Shown here piece after piece: positions 53,601 through 62,600 of a stretch of DNA of 64,000 nucleotides. Within the stretch, counting starts at the first letter, position 1; every line of letters starts with the position of its first letter. The notes beneath the pieces were generated by a model. That model was not told the DNA's origin and made no database searches. It was given only the letters and a program-made list of their open reading frames with translations. Position numbers and translations under genes: made by a program. This stretch comes from CBDCUW01 sp965222745 (GTDB taxonomy: Bacteria; Planctomycetota; Planctomycetia; Pirellulales; Pirellulaceae), in NCBI GenBank assembly GCA_965222745.1, contig CBDCUW010000003.1:248001-312000 (forward strand), given 5' to 3'.

Positions 53601-56600
53601 GCTGGTACCGAATTGAATTCTTCGAGAACCCCGGCGGTATCGCCGATTCGTCCGGTTACGGGGAGGGAGCAGCTTTCTTGGGAGCGGTGACGATCAACGT
53701 TACCGGAGCGGTCGGATACGAAACATTCAATGTCACGCTTAGCAACGTCACGCCGACTCAAAGGATCGGCATGAGCGCGACAGCGACCGTCGACACCAGC
53801 GGCGGTGCGGGCACCACGTTCGGCAGTACGTCAGAATTCGGTGCCAACTATCTTGGCGCCGGTACCATCGAAGTCACCACGACCAGCGATGTCGCCGACG
53901 GCGATACCTCCAGCATCGCGGCGCTGCTGGGCAATCGCGGTAGCGACGGCGAAATTTCTTTGCGCGAAGCAATGTTGGCGGCCAACAACACGACCAACAT
54001 CGGCGGCAATCCGGACGAGATTCATTTCGACATTTCGACCAGCGACGTCAATTACAGCGCCGGAAACAATACCTGGCTGATTCAGCTCGGATCGGTGCTT
54101 CCGTTCATCAGTGACAGTGTCACGATTGATGCGACCACGCAGGCGGGCTACGACGGAGCGCCAAGCATCGACCTGGACGGTAGCGCGATCGGCGGCGGCA
54201 GTGATAACGGTTTCGAGACCGATGAAAACGGTCTGACCATTCGCGGTTTCGTGATCCGCAATTTCAGCGGCGCGGGAATTCATCTGTCGGGTTCGGATCA
54301 GCATACGATCCAATCGAACTACATTGGCACGGATGCCGACGGGATGATCGCGCAAGCCAACGGAACGGGGATTTATGTAGGCGGCGGAGCAGATACGACC
54401 GTGATCGGTGGATCGGTCGCCGGGCAGGGGAACGTTATCTCGGGAAATACGGGCGTGGGAATCCTGCTGGATGGTTCCGGCAGCCATACGATCCAAGGCA
54501 ACTACATCGGTGTTCGCGCCGACGGTACCGGCGACTTGGGCAACGGCAGCTACGGAATCGAACTGAACCATTCGTCAGGAAATACCATCGGTGGATCGAC
54601 GGCAACCGAGCGCAACGTGATTTCGGGTAATGATTCCGACGGGATCACGGTCTGGGGTTCAGGCAGCCATTCCAACATCATTCAAGGCAACTACATCGGA
54701 GTCGACGCTACGGGGAACACTGCCGTTGGCAACAGTGGCGACGGAATCGTGTTTGGCAACAGCGCTGGCAACAACACGATCGGTGGCGATCGAGCGGCGG
54801 GTGAAGGCAATGTCATTTCCGGACAGATCGGTGTCAACAGCGACGGGATCGAAATCGACAATGCCGGTGCCGACAACAACAAGATTTACGGGAACTACAT
54901 CGGCACCAACTTTGACGGCACGGTGGCAATCGCCAACGCTCGCCACGGAGTGGTGATCTACAACGGTGTCCAGGGAACAGAAGTTGGCGGAACCGGTACG
55001 GGGCAGGGCAACATCATTTCGGGCAACACCGAAAGTGGCGTTGTCATCGACGGAAACGGATTGGCTACCACCACCAACAACGTCATCGTCGCTAATTACA
55101 TCGGCCTGGGCGCCGGCGGTGCCGCGCTGGGCAACGGTGGCCACGGAGTCGAGATCCTCGGTGCCGCCTCGGGCAACACCATCGGCGGAACGACGGCGGC
55201 GCATCGCAACGTCATTTCGGGCAACGCCCTGGACGGCGTCCATCTTTCCGGTGCCGACAGCAACGTGATCCAGGGAAACTACATCGGGACCGACGCCAGC
55301 GGCACGATCGACATTGGCAACCTGGGCAATGGGATTCTGGTGGACGGATCATCGAACCTCGTTGGCGGAACGACCAGCGTCGGCCGAAACGTGATCTCCG
55401 GCAACGACGGTGTCGGCGTGCGAGTCGAAGGTTCTGGAACGGGCAACACGATTTCCGGAAACTACATCGGCACCGACCAAAGCGGCACCGCGGCATTGGG
55501 CAACACGCAGATCGGAGTCGCCCTCTACACATCGGGCAACACGGTCGGCGGTTCGCTTGCCGGGGAAGGTAACGTGATTTCGGCCAATGCCGGAGGCGGT
55601 ATCGGTTTGGGAATCTCCGGAAACAACAACGACATTCTGGGGAACTTCATCGGTACCGACGCCGCGGGCACGGCCGATTTGGGCAATGTTGGCAACGGGA
55701 TCTGGATATGGTCGGCCAGCGGAAACACGATCGGTGGAACGGGAACCTACGAAGGGAATACCATCGCTTACAACACGGCCGACGGCGTGCGGATTGACGG
55801 CGCTGGATCGACGGGGAATGTCTTGCAAGGCAACTACATCGGCACCGATTCTTCCGGCACGGCCGACATGGGCAACGCGCAAAACGGCGTGTTGATCACC
55901 AACGATGCCAGCGACAACGTCATTGGTGGAACAGCCGCCGGCGAAGGGAACCAGATTGCCTTCAACGGTGGTGACGGAGTAATGGTCGCTGCGGGACTGG
56001 GCAACACGATCCTCGGCAACTCGGTCCACCGCAACGACGGTCTGGGAATCGACTTGAGCGGAGGAGTCGAGCAGGCCAGCGGTGTGACGGACAATGACTC
56101 GGACGATAGCGACAGCGGGCCCAACGATCTGCAAAACTTCCCAGTGATCACGTCGGCTACTCTCGATGGAACGGATCTCGAACTCAGCGGCAGCCTCAGC
56201 ACCGACGGATTGACCACGCAGTACCGTATTGAGTTCTACGGCAACGGCAGTGGAGACGAGGACGCTTCCGGCTACGGTGAGGGTGATGTTTTCCTTGGCT
56301 ACACGACGGTGACGACCGACGCTAGCGGAGAGGCGACGTTTACTGATGTGGTGCTATCGGGAGTGACGCTTGGCGTCGGCGATTCGATCACTGCAACAGC
56401 GACCAAGATCGAAGATGCCGGGCAGGTGGGGGTCAACGACTCGCTTGCTTACGGAGCCACTTCGGAGTTCGGAGCCAATGTCGTCATTGCGGGACCCAAC
56501 ACCGCGCCGACACTTTCGGGAGCAAACGACCTGCCGACGATCAACGAAGATGTCGTCAGCGAGACGGGCACTTCCGTTTCCTCGCTCCTTTCCGGTCACG

Positions 56601-59600
56601 TCACCGACCCCGACCCATCCGCTCAGTCGGGGATCGCTGTCGTTGCGGTCGACAACACCGGCGGCACTTGGGAATATTCCACCAATGGCGGTACGGATTG
56701 GATCGCCTTTGGAACGCCTTCGACCTCTGCCGCTCGGCTGCTGACCGATGACGCCAGCACGTTGGTGAGGTTCGTTCCCGATGCCGACTGGGATGGCACG
56801 ATCACCAATGGAATCACGTTTCACGCCTGGGATCAGACAAGTGGGACAGCCGGGGGAACGGCGGATTTGTCCGGCGTCACTGGCGGAAGTTCGGCGTTCA
56901 GTTCTGCCACAGCCAGCAGCGGGATCGTTGTTTCGGCCGTGAATGATGGTCCCACGTTTGGATCGGGAGGCAACGGCAGCACAACGACAGCGATTCCCAG
57001 CAGCATATTTGATATCGGTTTCCAGAGCGTCGTCCAGGATGACGGAAAGATTGTGGTCGCTGGCGTTTCCAGCATCGCCGACAACGACATCACGGTGGTG
57101 CGGTACAACACCGACGGCACGCTCGACTTGACCTTTGGCGGCGGAGACGGCATTGCCACGTTGGATGCCGGTGGCCAAGAACTTGCCGCTGGCATCGCTC
57201 TTCAATCCGACGGCAAGATTGTCATCGTCGGCACGACCGACATTGGAGCCGACAACGACCTGGTGGTGGCGCGGTTCCATACCGACGGCACGCTCGATAC
57301 GACCTTCGATGGCGACGGCTACGCGGTGACCAATGTCAATGGAGCCGACAACGCCGGGGCGCTGGCGATCCAATCCGACGGAAAAATTGTGGCTGTCGGC
57401 ACCAGTTCGGGAGATGTTAATAATTTCGCTGTGGTGCGATACAACGCCGATGGTTCACTTGACACGACCTTCAATTCAACCGGCATCGTCGATCTTGATT
57501 TCGGTGCCAGTTCGATGGATCAGGCCACAGCGGTCGCGATCCAGAGCGACGGCAACATTGTTGTTGGCGGGCTGAGCAACAATCAATTTGGGTTGGTTCG
57601 CTTGACGACTTCCGGGGCACTGGATACCTCGTTTGATACCGACGGGTATGTCGTCACCGATTTTGGCGCCGGGAATGAAACGATCAACGGATTGGCGATC
57701 CAGTCCGATGGAAAAATCGTCGCCGGCGGAACGGCAAACCTCGATTTCGCCCTGGCACGCTACAACTCCGACGGTTCGCTGGACACTTCGTTCGAAGGCG
57801 ACGGGATGGTCACGTCCGACATGGGAGCCACCGAAGAAGGTTACGGCATCGCACTCACCTCGGCAGAGAAAATTGTGATCGTCGGGACCACCGACCTGGT
57901 GGGCAGTGTCGATACGATGGTGCAGCGCTACAACACCGACGGCAGTATCGACACCTCCTTCAACACGACCGGAACGGCAATCCGAGTGGACGCCAGCGGT
58001 ACCGAGGTGCTGTACGGTGTCAGCGTTCTTGATGACGGGTCGGTCGTCGCAGGCGGTTACGCTTCGCCAGGCGGATTCCTCGTCCAGCAGTTTAGCGCAA
58101 CTGGCACGCCCGATGTCGACTTTGGTCCGGCAAGCAATCTGCTGGACGGCAATCCGACTTATATCGAAGATGGATCGCCGGTCGTCTTGGATGCCGATGT
58201 TCAAGTATTCGATGAGGAACTGAGCGCGGCCGACAACTTTGACGGTGCCACGCTGACGCTGGGGCGTTACGGCGGTGCAAACGGCGATGACCAGTTCAGT
58301 CACACCGGCAACCTGCAGACGCTGACGGAAAGTGGTGCGCTGACCGTCACCGGTCACGGCGTGATTGGCACGGTGACGACCAACAGCGGCGGAATGTTGG
58401 TATTGACTTTCAACAGCAACGCCACTCAGGCGGCGGTCAATGAAACGCTGCAGTCGATCGCCTATGCCCACGGCAGCGACAATCCTCCCGCCGACGTGCA
58501 AATCATGTGGGCGTTTGACGATGGCAACACCGGGGCGCAGGGCAGCGGAGGAGCGCTGCAGGCAATCGGCAGCACCACGGTCGATATCACTGCCGTCAAT
58601 GATCAGGCGATCGCCGACCTGAATGGCGCCGATGGTGGCGGTAACGACTTCAGCACTACGTTCACCGAAGGGGACGCCGCCGTCGCCGTGACCGATAGTG
58701 ATGCGACCATCAGCGACGTCGACGACACGGCTTATCAAGGACTGGGCGTCAACCTGTTTGGCTTTTCGGACGGGGGTGACGAACGGGTGTCGATCGCCGG
58801 CTACACGTTCACTTACGGTGTTTCCGAAACGGTCGTGCAAGCGGTGGGCAGCACCGATTTTGAAATCGATTTTGACGGCAGCGGTTTCACGATTGCCCGT
58901 GATGTTTCGGGAAGCATGCCGGAAGCTGACCTGCAATCACTGCTTCGCGGCATCACCTATGAAAACGTCTCGGAAGATCCAACAGTCGGCAATCGAACCA
59001 TTGAGATCACTCCGCAAGACGATGGCGGCCTCAACGGTGTGACCTCGACCAGCACCATTTCCGTTCTGGCTAGCAACGATGCTCCGACCCTGACCGGCGC
59101 CAACGATCTGGCTTCCATCAACGAAGACGATGTTACTAGCGGCGGAACATTGGTTTCGGCCCTGATTTCGGGACATGTCGCCGACGTCGATTCCGGTGAT
59201 GCTGAGGGAATTGCCGTCGTTGCGGTCGATGATTCCAACGGCACGTGGGAATACACCACCGACGGCGGCAGCAACTGGTTGGCGTTCGGATCGGTTGACG
59301 GCAACAGCGCCAGGTTGCTGGCCGCGGATGTCGATACGCGAATTCGGTTTGTGCCCGACGCCGATTGGAACGGTACGGTCAGTGGTGGAATCACCTTCCA
59401 CGCTTGGGATCAGACAAGCGGGGTCAGCGGAGGGACAGCTGACGTTTCGTTGACAACAGCGTTCAGCAGCAGTTCGGCCAGCAGCGGGATCGTTGTCTCG
59501 GCGACGAATGACGACCCCACGATTACCTCCGATGGTAGCGGCGCGACCGCCGCGGTGAATGTGGCTGAGAACACGACGGCGGTCACGACGGTGACCAGTA

Positions 59601-62600
59601 CCGACGTGGACGGCGGCACGGCAGTCTACTCGATCACTGGTGGAGCCGATGAGACCAGGTTCAGTATTGACAGCGTGACCGGAGAACTGACGTTTGTATC
59701 CGCTCCCGACTTTGAGTCCCCCACCGACGCGGATATGGATAACGTTTACGAAGTGACCGTCCAGGTCAGCGACGGAAACGGGGGGACGGACACCCAGGAC
59801 ATCAGCGTCACCGTGACAGATGTGGCGATCACGTCCGTCAGTGCCAGCGGCTCGGCGACGGCAGTGGCGGGCAACAGTTTCACACTTAACCTGAGCGCGG
59901 ACGAGGACGCGACGAGCTGGACAATCAATTGGGGCGACGGAACAGTTCAGACCGTTGCGGGTGATCCATCGTCCGTGACGCACACGTACGCTACCGGTGA
60001 CGTGGGACTGGCGTTCGACATTCTGGTCACGGCGACGGACGGAGCCGGCGATCACTTCTCGAATGACCTGATCGTCTCGTCGGCATTTCTCACCGGAGAA
60101 GGGCTCTACAGATACACCTCGCCCGATGGAACGTTCTCTCAGTTCTTCAGCGGAACGGAGTTGACGAACTCTTACTCCATCGCGATCGGTCCGGATGGCC
60201 TGCTGTATGCGGCCGGTCACGGGTCCGACAATGTGGTCCGATACGATGCCGCGACAGGAGCGCTCGTCGACACGTTCGTTGCCTCCGGCAGCGGCGGCCT
60301 CGACCGAGCCGCGGGGTTGGCCTTTGGTGCTGATGGGAACCTGTATGTCAGCAGTCAGTTCACCGACGAGATCCTGAAGTATGACGGAACGACCGGCGCG
60401 TTTCTCGGCGACTTTGTGACAGCCGGCAGCGGCGGAGTCGATGCGCCGACGGCATTGCAGTTCCGCGGCGACGGGTATCTCTACGTCTCCAGCTACAACA
60501 CGGACGCCATCCTTCGCTACGACGCGGTCTCGGGCGCGTTCGTTGATACCTTCGTGACGGTGGCCAGCGGTGGATTGAACGGTCCCGGTGACTTCGAGTT
60601 CGGTCCTGATGGCAACCTGTATGTCAGCGGCACCAACAGCGTCATCAAGCGTTTCGACGGAACGACTGGCGCGTTCATTGACGACTTCGTCGCGACCGGT
60701 AGCGGAGGTCTGGGCGAATCGATCGGTTTGGAGTTCGGACCGGACGGCAACCTCTACGTGGCCAACTTCACGCAGGATGAAATCCTCATCTTTGACGGAA
60801 CATCTGGAGCGCTGATTGGCGATTACGTGGCCACGGGTTCCGGCGGTCTGGATGGTCCGACATCGCTCGTCTTTACGCCGAACCATCAGCTGACCGTGGT
60901 TTCTCCGGCACCGCTCCTCGATCTCGATGCCAATGACTCAGCCGAGTCCGGCCTCAACTTTTCTACGGTATGGACGGAAGACACGGGAGCCATCGCGATC
61001 GTCGACAGCGACGCCACACTGACCGATCCGGACAGTGCAAACCTGCCGTCGCTGACCGTCACGATCACCAACCCGTTCGATGGCACGGCCGAGGTTCTCT
61101 CTGCGGACACCACCGGCACGAGCATCACCGCCAGCTACAACTCCGGCACGGGCGTCTTGACTCTGAGCGGCAGCGACACGGTCGCTAACTACCAACAAGC
61201 TCTCCGCACCATCACCTATAACAATTCGTCGGAGAACCCAGACTCGACAAGCCGAGTCATTTCGATGGTTGCAAACGATGGTGACGGCGGATCTAGTAGC
61301 GTCGCCTACTCAACCGTAGCAATCACACCGGTGAATGATGCTCCTGCCATCGCCGGAAACATCAATCCGTTTATCAATGAAATCCATTACGACAACACCG
61401 GAACGGATACTGGCGAAGCGGTCGAGGTCGCCGCGGTGGCCGGAACGGACCTGACTGGCTGGTCGCTGGTGTTCTACAACGGCAACGACGGCCTGGCCTA
61501 TCGAACTGAAAATCTTTCGGGAACGATCGCCGATCAGGGCGATGGGTTCGGAACAGCGGTCGTCAACTTGCCCACCAACGGCATTCAGAACGACATGGCT
61601 GGGATTGCGCTGGTCGACGATGCCGGCCAGGTGATCGAGTTCCTTAGTTATGAAGGTTCTTTCACAGCATTGGACGGTCCGGCCGCCGGTATGACCAGTA
61701 CCGACATCGGGGTCGCCGAATCTGCGGGAACCTTGGTGGGCGATTCGCTTCAGCGAACCGGAACGGGGCCGAGTTACAGCTGGGCAAGTGAATCGGCCAG
61801 CACTTTTGGCAGCGTCAACACCGGCCAGACATTCGCCGGCGGACAGTTTGTCGCTGAAACGGTCAACGAAGACAGTCCGCTGGTGTTCAGTTCCGCCAAT
61901 GGAAATGCGATCACGATCTCGGATGTGGACGCCGATAGCGGAGCTACTGATCCGTTGGAGGTTGTCTTAGCGGTCAGCAACGGAACGTTGACACTGGGCA
62001 CCACCACCGGCTTGTCGGGAATTTTAGGAAACGGTACCGGCAGTGTGACGTTCTATGGTTCGGTTTCCGAAATCAACGCGGCGATAGAGGGGCTTACCTA
62101 TCAAGGCAACCAGGACTTTAACGGCAGCGACACACTCACCATCGACGTGGATGACCAAGGCAATGTCGGCACCGGCGGCGCTTTGACCGATTCGGCATCC
62201 GTTGCCATCACCGTCATCGCGATCAACGACGATCCGACGAACGCCGGTGCGTTGCCGACCGACATCACCGTGTTGGAGGATACCGCCAGCGATGTGGATC
62301 TTTCTGCAATCACGTTGGACGACGTCGACGCCGGCGGCAATTTGACCGTTACCTTGACCACCAGTACCGGCGGCGATTTAACCGCATCCAGCGGCGGCGG
62401 GGTTACCGTAGGCGGCAGCGGTAGCGGAACACTTACTCTGACCGGAACGCTCTCCGCCCTGAATACCTTCCTCGATTCGCCCAGCAATATCAGCTACTTG
62501 CACGGAACGCCCGGCATGATCGGCAACGATGCCGACACGATTCAGGTCGAAGTCACCGACAACGGCAACTCCGGATCGGGAGGAGGAGGCACGATCAACC

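Noticed and set aside
52570..56010. Separate smaller genes within the beta-helix region
   Set aside because: The main frame stays open with continuous repeat units; other frames are shadows with reversed repeat patterns.
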